Below, one piece after another: positions 1 through 10,407 of a DNA stretch of 64,000 nt; position 1 is the first letter of the stretch, and each line of letters starts with the position of its first letter. The translations under genes and the position numbers were made by a program. Under the pieces are notes generated by a model, which worked only from the letters and a program-made list of their open reading frames with translations, had not been told where the DNA came from and did no database searches. The DNA is from Blastomyces gilchristii SLH14081. Lineage: Eukaryota > Ascomycota > Eurotiomycetes > Onygenales > Ajellomycetaceae. The stretch lies in assembly GCF_000003855.2 (NCBI RefSeq), contig NW_003101673.1, positions 690,078 to 754,077 on the forward strand, read 5' to 3'.

Positions 1-639
1 AGGTGAGCAGCGAGAATGAGCATCAGATGAGGGTATCCGACCGTGGTGAGTGTATATACTCTTTTAACTTGATTGATTCAGAGCCCGGGGTCCTCGTTTT
101 GAGGAAATGCTATGCACAGGACCCTACAGAGCATTCCTGCCAAACACCATCTCATTTCTATATCGGGGGAGATGATGCGTATTCATTTACAAGTCTATTG
201 ACACTCTTCGTCAAATTGCCCGGTATATATCGAGACTCGGCCATTCTCATGCTGAATTGGCAATGCCTCGATCATATTCATGAAATCTGTCACGTTATTT
301 CGAGCGGTGCGAGTGACGTACCCTAGGTAGCAATCTGCACATATGAGGATGAACAATAGTGCGCACATTCTTCAGGATGTTTCAGATCTCCGTGCGATGC
401 GGTTTGGCTCAGCTTGATGCCAGATCCCATACAACTTTCAGTCGAATATTTATACTCCAGAGAGAAAGATCATCGCAAGGAAGATGCCACGAGGCTGCCT
501 GTTTGTTTTATTTTATTTATTTATTTTTTGAAATTACTCAAAATGCAAATTGATCATACAGTCATGAACTAAAGTGACATACAATTTGAACTCTCAACCG
601 GCCATCGAAAGGAAATAAAAACGAAAATATACCCCAGAA
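1..639. other. left-edge stretch without a supported gene
   Basis: There is a 107-codon open frame at 3-326, but it has no recognisable domain and begins right after a GTGAGC that could equally be a splice donor of a gene cut by the window edge. An AT-rich run lies near 505-535. I see nothing else that can be supported. Confidence 0.4.
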
Positions 640-1154
640 TCACAGCGTGTCATACTCATGTCCGCTCTCTCTCGCCTTAGTCGCCCGACTAAACTCACCG
701 GTCTCAACCTCCCGCTCCCCTTCTATCGCGATCGTCTCATTCTTCCGCACGCCCTCTGGATCCTTCATCGCGCGGTCAACAGCTGCATTCACGTTTCCAC
801 GAATGTTTTCGCCGAGTCCCTATAGTTTTCGTTTCATTAGCAAAGGTCGGCTAAACAAATAATTACACTCTATTTATCATCATTTTAGTTCTTGACACTT
901 ACGTGAACACCCGCAACGGCTGATTTGATGCCGTGGCCTAGACCTGATCCGGTTGTTGTCCCCGCTCTTGTACCCGCTGTTGTTCTCGCTGTTGTGCCCG
1001 CTGTTGTGCCCTTGTTAGGAGAATCCGTGGGTGGGTGTTGGGTCGCGGCGTCGGCTGTGTGGGACTGTTCGGATCGTTGATTGAAGGTGCCTGTTTCTTG
1101 CCCCACTGAAAGGTCGCTTTGGAATGGTGGCGGGTGGTATGTGTTTTGCGCCAT
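640..1154 (-). CDS. small conserved fungal hypothetical protein (2 exons)
   Basis: The model is complement(join(640..819,903..1154)) and gives 143 aa. The start is the ATG at 1154 (MAQNTYHPPP). The 83-nt intron has a GTAAGT donor and a CTATAG acceptor with GCTAATG as likely branch point, and it joins in phase 0 to give AGVH-GLGENIRGNV. The N-terminal half is Ser/Thr/Gln-rich with a Thr-Ala-Gly-Thr repeat (roughly residues 50-70). The C-terminal half is the conserved-looking part: a small helical stretch with GLGENIRGNVNAAVDRA followed by an acidic tail. It resembles short fungal proteins of the 'GEKIRG..NAAVD' type, which have no assigned biochemical role. No signal peptide or membrane segment is visible. 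Function is unknown. Confidence 0.72.
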
Positions 1155-1763
1155 TGTTGTGTGATGTGTTCGGATGTCGAGATGAGGGTTGAGCTGTTTA
1201 TATTGAAGCACAGCGGAATCGTAACGGGCAATAGGATGGAATCGATGGAATCGAATTTTTTCTCTGCCTATTTATTTGAATGTTGCCTGATAAATCTTAG
1301 GCGCTGTTTTTCGCATAACCTTTTTGAAGAAGCGTGTCTGTGTTGAATGAAATACCAAGAATAACTAATTCTTAAATATGCATATATTATAGTTCTTGAC
1401 CTCCCTGGTTTTTTCTCTGGGTATGACATCAACCCCCCTATGACATCATACACAAAACATCCACTCAATCGAAGCTCAAGCTCGCAAGTTCTACTTCGCC
1501 CACAGACTTCTTCTAGGTAAAACGAGCTTCCCAGCGAAAAGGTTTGTTTGTCGAGGTTCAGATCCCTGGTCTCTTCTTACATCAAGGTGTCGTCAGAATT
1601 GCTGTACATGTTAACAAAGTCGTCCATTCCTGCTGAGATAAATATAAGGAGCTATCTATATCTCTTCTCTACATGTAAATAGCTAATCCTGATGCCCTAG
1701 TTATTTTTTTTTTATTTTTTATTTGGTTTAGTAACAGTTAAGATCTGAATTTCAATCATCAAA
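1155..1763. other. intergenic, divergent promoters
   Basis: About 600 bases lie between the divergent starts at 1154 and 1764, so both promoters should be here. A T-rich run at about 1704-1724 sits roughly 40 bases before the downstream ATG, typical of fungal 5' leaders. No other element is identifiable. Confidence 0.4.
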
Positions 1764-3438
1764 ATGATCCCAATAACTCGATCTGGCGTCCCTATTCCTT
1801 GCAACGTGCTATCCCGCCTCGTCGTGCCAGCACAAAGCATCCCAAGAACAACCGCCCCGCGACCCTTCTTCTGCGGAGTGAGATCGGAGGGAAATAATAA
1901 TGATATCACTAGGAACTTCTCCGCTTCAGCGCTAGCTAAGAAGGAATCTAAAGTCAAAACGCTTTTGCAGGACAAGCAACATGGGCTTGGATTCGCGAGG
2001 TCAAATCCAATTCCTGCAAAGCCGAGGAAGCGGGGTGTCACGGAGATTAGAGGGCCGTATTATTCGGTATGTTCGCTTTTCTTTTTCTTTTTCTCTTTTC
2101 CTCGCTCTTCTGCCATTGTTCATTTCATGAGGACAACTATGAGAGGGTAATTGCTGGGTTGAACAAGTCGAATGCTGACGCTCGTGGTCATGTAGGTGAT
2201 GGGGAAAAGATACCTGGCGGATGTTCTTGAGACGTGGGTATCAGTTTCACTATTATATTCGGTTAGGTTGGCTTGAACTGATCTGACACTACCTCTTGAA
2301 TAGGATGGGTTACTATGTGGACGGGCTGAAATTTTCAGGAGGTTAATTAATAACTACGGACTTCCAAGTAGTTCTACTTCAAAAGGCACTGTGTTTTGAT
2401 AACTGACAGGAGACTTTTTGAATTATTGGTAGGCTCCTTTTCGCTCTTTGAAGAGAAGAAACTGAGGGAATTGATCGACCTTGCTCATGAGCATGGTGTT
2501 TACGTCTCCACGGTTTGTGTCATCATTCTAAGCATCATCGCAGCACAGGATGCTAACAATCAAGTTGGTAGGGCGGCTGGGCGGAGCACCTCCTCACACA
2601 CCACGATGCGCCTTCTGTAATGGAAAAATATCTGCAAAAATGCAAAGATCTGGGGTTGGTCTTGAAGAATATTCACTCTAAAATGAATCGGAGAGTAATC
2701 CGCCCGTTTCAATTCGGGATGGTGACCTGACAATTTCCGTGAAATAGGTTTGATGTTGTCGAGATTTCTTCTGGATTCCTCTCGATTCCTGCAGACGATT
2801 GGCTCCGGCTGGTGGATAAAGTCCACTCGTATGGTCTCAAGGCAAAGCCGGAGCTAGGCATCCAGTTTGGGGCTGGCGGAGGTATGTGTGTTCATTGTCC
2901 CCTGTCATATTTACCTCAATAAATTTCGAGACAGACTCAAAACTGACATATTGAAATCAGATACTTCTGTCGCTGAGCTTGAAGCATTCGGCACCAACGA
3001 TCCTGGAAAATTGATCAATTTAGGCAGACGATTCCTCGACGCTGGAGTCGAGCGGCTAATGATTGAGAGCGAGGGCATCACAGAGAACGTCAGGTCCTGG
3101 CGAACGGATGTGGTTTCACAGATCATGAAGGAATTACCACCGGAGCAGGTTATGTTTGAAGGTATGCAATCCCAGAGTTCTGACTCTTCGTTTATAAGTT
3201 TTGAAAGCCCGCATATCATGAGCTTGCTCTTAGCATACGGGCTGACGGGGGTTTTTTGGGGGCAAACAAAATAGCTGCCGACCCCCGCGTGTTCAATTGG
3301 TATATCCGTGAGTTTGGGATCGATGTGAACGTCTTCGTCGACCATTCGCAAATCGTGCAGTTGTCGTGTCTGCGACGTGGGATCTGGGGTATGGCAGACA
3401 CTTTTGGCAAGGTTGTTTCATACAGACCAGCAGAGTGA
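1764..3438 (+). CDS. phosphosulfolactate synthase / HSA32-like protein, probably mitochondrial (8 exons)
   Basis: The model is join(1764..2066,2196..2233,2304..2341,2433..2512,2572..2654,2748..2881,2961..3161,3275..3438), 346 aa; every junction keeps frame. The mature part reads as the ComA/phosphosulfolactate synthase TIM-barrel family (PF02679), which includes plant heat-stress protein HSA32. Landmarks are VLETMGYYVDGLKF, GGWAEHLL, FDVVEISSGFL, GLKAKPELGIQFGAGG, MIESEGI and VFVDHSQIVQLSCLRRGIWG. In archaea ComA joins sulfite to phosphoenolpyruvate for coenzyme M; the reaction in fungi is not established. About 60 N-terminal residues are basic, rich in Ser/Arg, and contain RNFSASALAKK, the classical RxFS(A/S)SA fungal mitochondrial cleavage pattern, so matrix import is inferred. 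Two exons are only 38 nt. The intron before exon 5 has a GCTAAC branch point. Confidence 0.88.
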
Positions 3439-4683
3439 ACCTGCCTGTACCCAGTTGGTTTTATCCATTGGGGTCTCGTAGTGGTGGTTTTGCAGCCCAT
3501 TGCGGCTTGTGATAGATCGACATAATCGTAATATAAAAGATATATATATATATATATATTATTTATTTATTTATTTTTGGCAGTTTTGTAGAAGGTTACT
3601 ACTACTTTAACGCAAACCATAGCCCACACTCAACTCGACATAACCATCTTGTATCACCAGTCTCGCTCATAGTAATGATATTTATATTCTTTATATTCTC
3701 GGATTCCTCCCCTCGATGGACCCTAATCCTAGCTTCACTCTGACCGCACAGAAAACACGACTGTGCTAAAGAGTCATTCTGACATTCAAACATCAACTTC
3801 TGAAAAGCAGCTTATAATACTTCATTCGGCCTTCAATTTTACTATTAGCAAGCTTTTATATTCGCTTTCTTCGGCTCTCGAAACAAGTATATCTTAAAGG
3901 TAGCAAGCAGCCTGCGCAAACCTGCATCTCGCATCGAACCATCCCCAGACAGTCGCATGTAACTTTCCGTCATGGGGACGCTACTACACAGAGCATAAAT
4001 ACTGGTTATCTGCTTCCAAAGCGTACCGTTTTTGCAGATGTGGATATCATGGCATACTGTGTCGTCTGCTTATCATGGTTTGCACGTTCGTCTCCTCTGA
4101 ATTCAAGGCTGGTTATAACATAACCATTCTAATCTGCGAGGCTTAATTTTCTGCTTTCCTTTTCAGAGAAGGTCATCCTTGATTTTATCACAGAGAAAGA
4201 GGAACATGTATGTGAAAATATACGTGGTGCCAATTGGATATCAGAGAGACAACAATCGCCGCGGATTGGTGGCCTCGCACTGGCTGCTGGGACCGACTGG
4301 AGTAATGCACTATGTTAGATTAGAGGGCACGTTTCATGTGTTTTTGTATTCTGCTCGTTATATCGACTTTCGTCTCCTTGTTTTCTATATTCTTCCGCAC
4401 CCAATATTTGACCGAGCGCGGGCCGCCGTTGAGTCAGAATAGTAACGCTGGGCGGTGTATATTCACATTTCTATATTCCCAGGTATGAAGTCCAGGCTAT
4501 ATTTGTTTGATGTATATCTTTAGTCCAGAGATTCAATATCATATTATTTAGTTGAATCCCCCTTCGAAACTAACTACTGAGTTGCCCCAGGTAGTCTCTC
4601 TCCACCAGATTCGATAGCTTCCATGGGAACATAGCAGCTATATATCCCTGGTCTACCCATATATCAACACCAGTCAAAATAAT
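3439..4683. other. intergenic with a microsatellite
   Basis: A (TA)n tract runs into an (ATTT)n tract at about 3541-3577. The rest is AT-rich DNA with scattered short open frames lacking recognisable domains. The promoter of the gene starting at 4684 should lie in its last part. Confidence 0.4.
3541..3577. repeat. (TA)n/(ATTT)n microsatellite
   Basis: About ten TA units run into four ATTT units, about 100 bases after the HSA32-like stop codon. Confidence 0.85.
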
Positions 4684-5985
4684 ATGGTGGGTTTGGGCGA
4701 GTTCTTCGCTGCCGCCAAGGGGAAGAGAAAAGCGTCCGGAAGGCGTCACAAACCCGGGGGCAGCGATCCAAACCAAGCATGGTCCCTGATACCCGGTATT
4801 CCAAACCTGGTTGATCTAACCGCAGGGGTTAAAGATATATGGGAAGGGTATAACAGCGAGAGGAATGGGAGAGTATACCGGGACGAAATGCGGAAAACCG
4901 GAGACGCAGTCAGGCAAGGCATCCCCAGCATTCAAACATGCGCACAATCTCTGGCCGTCTTCTTCAAGCGCAAAAACGCGTTCGATCTGTTTTCGGCATT
5001 CCTTGACGGGCTGCGAGTCGTCGCTCAGTTCGTTGAGGTTCTTCAGGGACGGTCTGCTCTTGAGGAGATCGGCCGTGACATCCATCGTGAGCTGCAGGCA
5101 CAGACGGGGTTGAAAGCTCCCAAAACCTTCGCAAAGCAGGTCTATAAAGTTATCAGGCATCAAACCTCGTTGCTTCACGAAGATGGTGTCCCGCATTTCT
5201 ACTTCCTGTACCACCCAGACACCGACTGGCACGGGTACTTCTTCGACATCGTTTCTCAAAACCCGCTCCCTCCGAACCTCCTGGGCGTATCCGAAAACCT
5301 GGACGCCCTCTGCCTGTGGATGATCTTCCTGAGACAGCATCTTGACAGAGACGACAACAGAAGAGCGCGGTTCCATCTCATCATCCCCGCCTATCGACCT
5401 ATGCTCATCAAGGATCCGCTGATTTTCCCAGACAAGCTATTCCCGCTTACTGTCCAGGGCCTAAAGCACGACTCCAAGGAGTACGTCTGGTTTAACCTAC
5501 CGACCCTAAACGACACCCACGCCTACTCTCTTGACCTGAAAGATGTCGGGAACATATATCAGCCGCCGAGTAACGGTCAAGACGCTGCGGCAGCGACCAC
5601 ATTTGCCGCCTCCACCGCAGGGTGGATCGGGATAACCCTCTGGGCAACCTCCCTGGCAGCCCCGATCCTCGCCCCCTTTGTCCTTATGGGTTCAGGGGTG
5701 AGTGGCATGGTCGGCGCCGTGCAGGCTACCAAGCATGTCCATGAATCCTTTAAACAGAAACTACCCCGAGTGCTGGGACAGCAGCGCATAGATGACGATA
5801 ACGCGGAGTGTGGTGATGGCAATGGCAACAACAACAACAATAACAATAACGGGAGCAGCGCTGACAGCACGAACCAGCCTGTAAGTGCGGGGGAGTTCAC
5901 GGTTCAGCCGGGTACTCATATAGTATCCCACAGGCGCCACTACGAGCATGAGAACCGCCGACGGCGCCGTAGACGACACCGGTAG
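4684..5985 (+). CDS. hypothetical protein with hydrophobic Gly-rich C-terminal segment
   Basis: This is a single-exon frame of 433 aa that I do not recognise. Residues 1-30 are basic. Residues ~35-290 are globular, with two motif-like stretches (HFYFLYHPDTDWHGYFF and KEYVWFNLPTLNDTHAYSLD). Residues ~300-345 form a hydrophobic Ala/Gly-rich stretch (TAGWIGITLWATSLAAPI then LMGSGVSGMVGAV), long enough for two membrane passes or a glycine-zipper hairpin. A low-complexity tail follows: an Asn run near 380-390 and an Arg-rich C-terminus. Codon use is GC-rich, unlike the AT-rich flanks. The layout, a soluble domain followed by a glycine-zipper-like segment, resembles orphan proteins of fungal accessory genomes. 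Membrane association is an inference and no function can be assigned. Confidence 0.7.
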   Translation: MVGLGEFFAAAKGKRKASGRRHKPGGSDPNQAWSLIPGIPNLVDLTAGVKDIWEGYNSERNGRVYRDEMRKTGDAVRQGIPSIQTCAQSLAVFFKRKNAFDLFSAFLDGLRVVAQFVEVLQGRSALEEIGRDIHRELQAQTGLKAPKTFAKQVYKVIRHQTSLLHEDGVPHFYFLYHPDTDWHGYFFDIVSQNPLPPNLLGVSENLDALCLWMIFLRQHLDRDDNRRARFHLIIPAYRPMLIKDPLIFPDKLFPLTVQGLKHDSKEYVWFNLPTLNDTHAYSLDLKDVGNIYQPPSNGQDAAAATTFAASTAGWIGITLWATSLAAPILAPFVLMGSGVSGMVGAVQATKHVHESFKQKLPRVLGQQRIDDDNAECGDGNGNNNNNNNNGSSADSTNQPVSAGEFTVQPGTHIVSHRRHYEHENRRRRRRRHR

Positions 5986-7059
5986 TAAACTCGACTCGTG
6001 AGTCGCTTGCGGATGGGGTTGCTCCTATGTCATTTCTTTTCTATACGACATCTATATTTTTTTTATTTTCGCGACCTTTATTTACAGGGAGGATAGGTGC
6101 CAAATGAGCACCTCCCTTTTTATTACTATTTTGTTATTTTTATTTTATAAAGGCTAACTAATTATTCTCCTTACTCTAATAACTATGACCTAGAAGCTAG
6201 AAACTACCTGATTATCAAGATCTCCAGCTGGAGTAGGTCGTATAAACAGCCGACATCCGTACCACTTCTTATTATTTCTAACTCTGGTCATACATAATTA
6301 CAACTTGAGATTGTTCTCAATTTCGTTATCCGCAATCCCCCATGGAAACTTGCTGTACTATGATGTAAAGCGAACGAAGAAGCAATAGATATCTCTAATA
6401 CTAATTCATCTCTAGAATAGCATATAAAATTTACACTGCCCGTATCAAGAATATAACCAATCTCAAAACAAGGCTTGTCGATCTGTCCAACCTAATCGTA
6501 TTTTACCCCTTCGTTTAGTATTCATTGTGTTGTTTACTCCCACACTGCTTCTTATATTTAATCCTAGGCCCTCTTGGATTGGACGGGTAAAAAGCGGGGA
6601 AAAAAAAAGAATAAGTGGACCATTGGGAATATCAATTCGCCTCAGTGAGGAGACAGAGGAGGGGAAATTCGTGACATGTTAGCTAAGGTGCGAGAGGAAG
6701 ATGGTGCTAAATCCAAGAAGCAACCGAAATGTTAAATAAATGAGGGGTATATAGAGTAAGTAATAAGACGACAAAATACAAAAACTGAAAGGCCGGAAAG
6801 CGGATAGTTACCCCGTTGAAGGCGCTGGGGGAAATGATGACGGGGGGAGTAACTTAATAAGTAAACATGGACGTAAGAGGGACGAAGAGGCTGCGATGTC
6901 ATGTCGTTCTGTTTTTGTCCGGCATCTGAAGGGGTGAAAAGAGATGCACACGGAATATCAAAATATTCAGCAAAAGCAACCGCCACCCTCGGGCTTGTGC
7001 TTCCTGGTTCCGTCGCAGCTGCTAACATACCACATGTTGACTTCGAAGCCCGAACAAAA
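5986..7059. other. intergenic, AT-rich
   Basis: This is convergent space between the 433-aa gene (+) and the regulator gene (-), presumably both 3' UTRs. An A run lies at 6600-6609. No gene or structured element is visible. Confidence 0.4.
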
Positions 7060-9631
7060 TTACCGTTTTTCTGACTGTTGGCTCCTGCTTGAGGTAGCTG
7101 AATTGGGCTCTATCGGTGCTGGGTAATCGTGATGAGAGCGGAACTGCGTTCTTGCGAGGGATAGGGCCATGAGGGCGTCAGGACAAGCAACTGCGCTGTT
7201 CTCAGAGGCGTGTGCCCTGTTGTTTCGTACGTTCTTTGTTGATCTCCCTATTCGGGCTATCGTATCGAAATTGGATGGCATATTCCTGCTTAGTGGGCTG
7301 TTGCTCTGCTGGGCTTCTATGTGGCGTCCTAGTCTGGAAATGAGGTGTTCCCTATCGTTTGTCACTGTTGCTTGTTTGCCGACTATCGAGGTAGGAGTGG
7401 CTGGAATTTTCGCCCCGCACTGCTCCCTGGTAGGGCTTAGATCGCCTTGCACACGTTGGTGGCAAATGCGATTAATTTCGGCCGCCCTGGATAGCTGGTT
7501 CGATTTCGAGAGGTTTCGGGTAACATGAGGTAAGAGGATAAAGGCAACGATTGACATGATTGGGGAGACAAATAAGCATCCCCATGCTAGTAATAGTACC
7601 GACATGGTGGTGCTCGGTTCTCGCCATTCAGAATGGGAAGTTGATCTGTTTCGAACGGCATGTGGCATCCCCGTTTTTCTAATTGAATGGAATGGTTGCC
7701 TGGATTTGGAACAAGGGATAAATAGAGATGAAGATCGCGTAGCTAGCCTTAATATCGTTCTCAATATTAGACGAACGACGCGTAGAGACGCTATGGCCAT
7801 TGAAGAATCATCGGTTTGGGCGCGGTTTGTAGCCCTACTCTGGCCATCTCTGTAGACGGACTCAACGTCTCCACGTATTGTTGGTGGCTCCGGTACCACA
7901 TTCAGACGTGAATTCCTCGGTCTGTCTCCAGCCCACGCAGGAGCAGAGACGGCTGCGTCGACGCGCCTGTGGTCAGGGATTCTCCCTCCAGAATGCTCTA
8001 GCATAGGCCAAATTGGAGTATCTCCCGCGATGCCGCCGGAGAGATGTGGATTGAAGGACGAGGAAGGCTGTCCAGGACTTGCAATTATATGAATATGCAG
8101 ATCCTGTACTGGCCCGAAAGACCCAGGCAAACCAACTGCATTCTGTGGACGCGATGGAATCGGGGCCTGAGTTTCTGTCCTTGTCTGCAGCAGGTTTGGC
8201 GGATGCGATTGAAGGACATGTCTCGGGTCGCAGTCCGTTGACCCGATCGGTGATTGCCTCTCAATCAATTGCAGTGTTCCACGATTGATAATCGGTTTGT
8301 GAACCTGGCGCATAGACCTGGCTTTGGCCATAATTATAAGAGGTGGCGTCGTGGGTTCCTCCGATCCACAACATCCGAGGCATTGTGGATCGTCGAATGG
8401 CCGGTCTCGTTCTCCGTGGCATTGCCAGGTGATCTTGGGAACGGGGCACCCGTCTAGTGGGGACGAGGATTCCAGCGGCCCGCTTGATGGCCGGACATTG
8501 GTGCGACGCCAGCGATCTCCGCTCGAAAGCGGTAGGATAGCGCCTGAACAATGCGGTGAAGGGTTTTGGACATGCTTCATCAGCTTCTTTCGCTTGACGG
8601 TGGTGATGGCGGATTCCGTTTTGTCGACACATGTGCACTAAAAATTGAGGCGTTAGTCCAAAATATTATAGGGGAAAGTACGATTGAAGACAAAGTGGAA
8701 CAGAACATACCCGCTTGCGTTGCTTGCGGTGCCATTCACAAGCACCCTGTCTACGGACAGCGATATATCTCTGGCGCTCTTCGTGGGTCTTTGGGCGATG
8801 CTTCCTCGGCAGAGATGTGGTTTCGTTCAGATTCATGTCCAGGACCATCTCGACTCCACCAGTTGCAGGTGGTAGTGTAGTTCTTGAAGGTCCGGCGGAT
8901 GCTGACCCAGCCCTTGTCATAAACGCGGGGGAGAGTTCCGGGACAGTGCCAGTTGATGAACCGGGGGATCCAGTCACGGAGAAGGAGTTAGTATCGAATG
9001 ACGAATCGCTTAGGGTGGTCGAGCTATGTTGCCAGACCATTGACTGGGCAGAGGGATTGCAGTCTTCCAGGAATCCAGAGCTAATATCGTTTTGAAGTTG
9101 CAGGTACAACTCAATTGAAGCATCTATCTGCTTCGTCCTCTGCGATACAGGTCGAGTATCCTTGGCTGCTCTGGCCAAGGCAAGATCCTTGAGCGTGGAT
9201 TTAACCCAGTTCAAGCGCTGGGTGGAGTCATCTAAATCGGGGGAGGGTAGAGCGGATTCAGGAAAAGTGGAATCAGGAGAGAACAAGTTGGGCGAGGCAT
9301 GACCCATTTGCAGAGTATCAAACCAAATGGAGGACGGGTCAGGGAGGGAATTGAAGTCGGTGGAACAGATGTCGTTCAAGGCCGAAGTAGATAGAGGGAT
9401 GGAAGGCTCGCTAGAGGCAAACAAGTCTGGGTTGAAATTGTCCCAGAGCGAACTATCCAAGGGAAAATGATCGAGTTTAGAGAGATCAATCGACTCGCAG
9501 TCGGCTGTGGGGTAGGTATCAAATTGGGGCATGCAAGAGAAGTCATCAAAAGCAACATTGGGGAGGTTTAGGTCCAGAAACTCAGTGTCCTCCTCGACAC
9601 GAGGGGATTGATAGTGGAAGGAGGTGGTCAT
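7060..9631 (-). CDS. putative transcriptional regulator with Cys/Arg-rich motif and one predicted membrane span
   Basis: The model is complement(join(7060..8637,8711..9631)), 832 aa. The 73-nt intron has a GTATGT donor, GACTAAC branch point and TTTTTAG acceptor, and rejoins the motif ACEWHRKQRKR-CTC (about 297-310), which the intron splits. Residues 1-290 are acidic and Ser/Pro/Asp-rich, as in an activation region. A basic stretch (PRKHRPKTHEERQRYIAVRR) leads into the Cys motif. This arrangement occurs in a group of filamentous-fungal proteins treated as putative zinc-binding regulators; I cannot name a Pfam family. The long C-terminal region is low in complexity, with a hydrophobic segment near 653-676 (MSVLLLAWGCLFVSPIMSIV). 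That exon is one 1.58-kb frame without stops, so it is probably coding, though an unrecognised intron could remove the hydrophobic part. DNA binding and membrane tethering are inferences. Confidence 0.75.
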
Positions 9632-10391
9632 TACGCAAAGAATGTGGAAGAGTTAAGAACGTATAGATGTGTATGTATGTATATCTGCCCTAGGAATACA
9701 AGAAAAAGGGCTGGAAGTTGTGAGGCGGATGAATATACAGGAGAGATATCTCAGGAATAATGTATCTAGAAGTAATCCACCAGACGCTGAGAAATGCGCG
9801 TAGGGAAAGGTGTTACCTGCTTCTATAGATAGAAGGGCAACCTTGGAGGGATTGCGCTGGAGAGAGTGGCACCAGATTCAGATCTCTCTCTCTCATACAG
9901 TCTTTGTCGAGCACACTGATGCCTATAATCTCTCTCCCGTTGCACGAATAGGAGGGAGATCAAGGTTGAACGGATTGGGCAAAACGAGAGGGAGGATGGT
10001 ACTCTTCCCCGGGGCGAAGAAGAGACGGACGAGGCGAAACAAAAGAGAATAAAAAGGAGAATTAAAAGAAGGGAAGAAAGGGTGAAGAAGAGAAGGTCTG
10101 AGTTCTTTAAGGCCACGGCGGGGGGCTGAGGCAGCGCAAGTCGATGGTCGATGCTGATCTTCGGCGGTTGATGATGATGTCGTCGCGCTGGGCTGAGGCT
10201 GGCCCGCGGAGAGATTGAGCCGTGTTTAGCGCTGGCTAGCGCCAGTTAGCGCATGCTAGTCCTGATTAGGAGGTGCCAGACACGCCTGTGATTGGCGGCT
10301 TCCCAATTGGGTTTCCCCGACTTAGGGTTGCGCTAAACTCGTTACGGTGCCCGCTCTTTATGTAAGCAGCCTGGAGGGGTGTTGACGGGAT

Positions 10392-10407
10392 CTGATTGGC
10401 CAATCAG
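10392..10407. promoter_or_regulatory. 16-bp palindrome of two head-to-head CCAAT boxes
   Basis: CTGATTGGCCAATCAG is a perfect palindrome made of ATTGG and CCAAT, about 760 bases upstream of the regulator ATG at 9631. More CCAAT/ATTGG motifs lie near 10291 and 10304. CCAAT is the binding site of the fungal HapB/C/E complex. Site function is inferred from sequence only. Confidence 0.5.
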
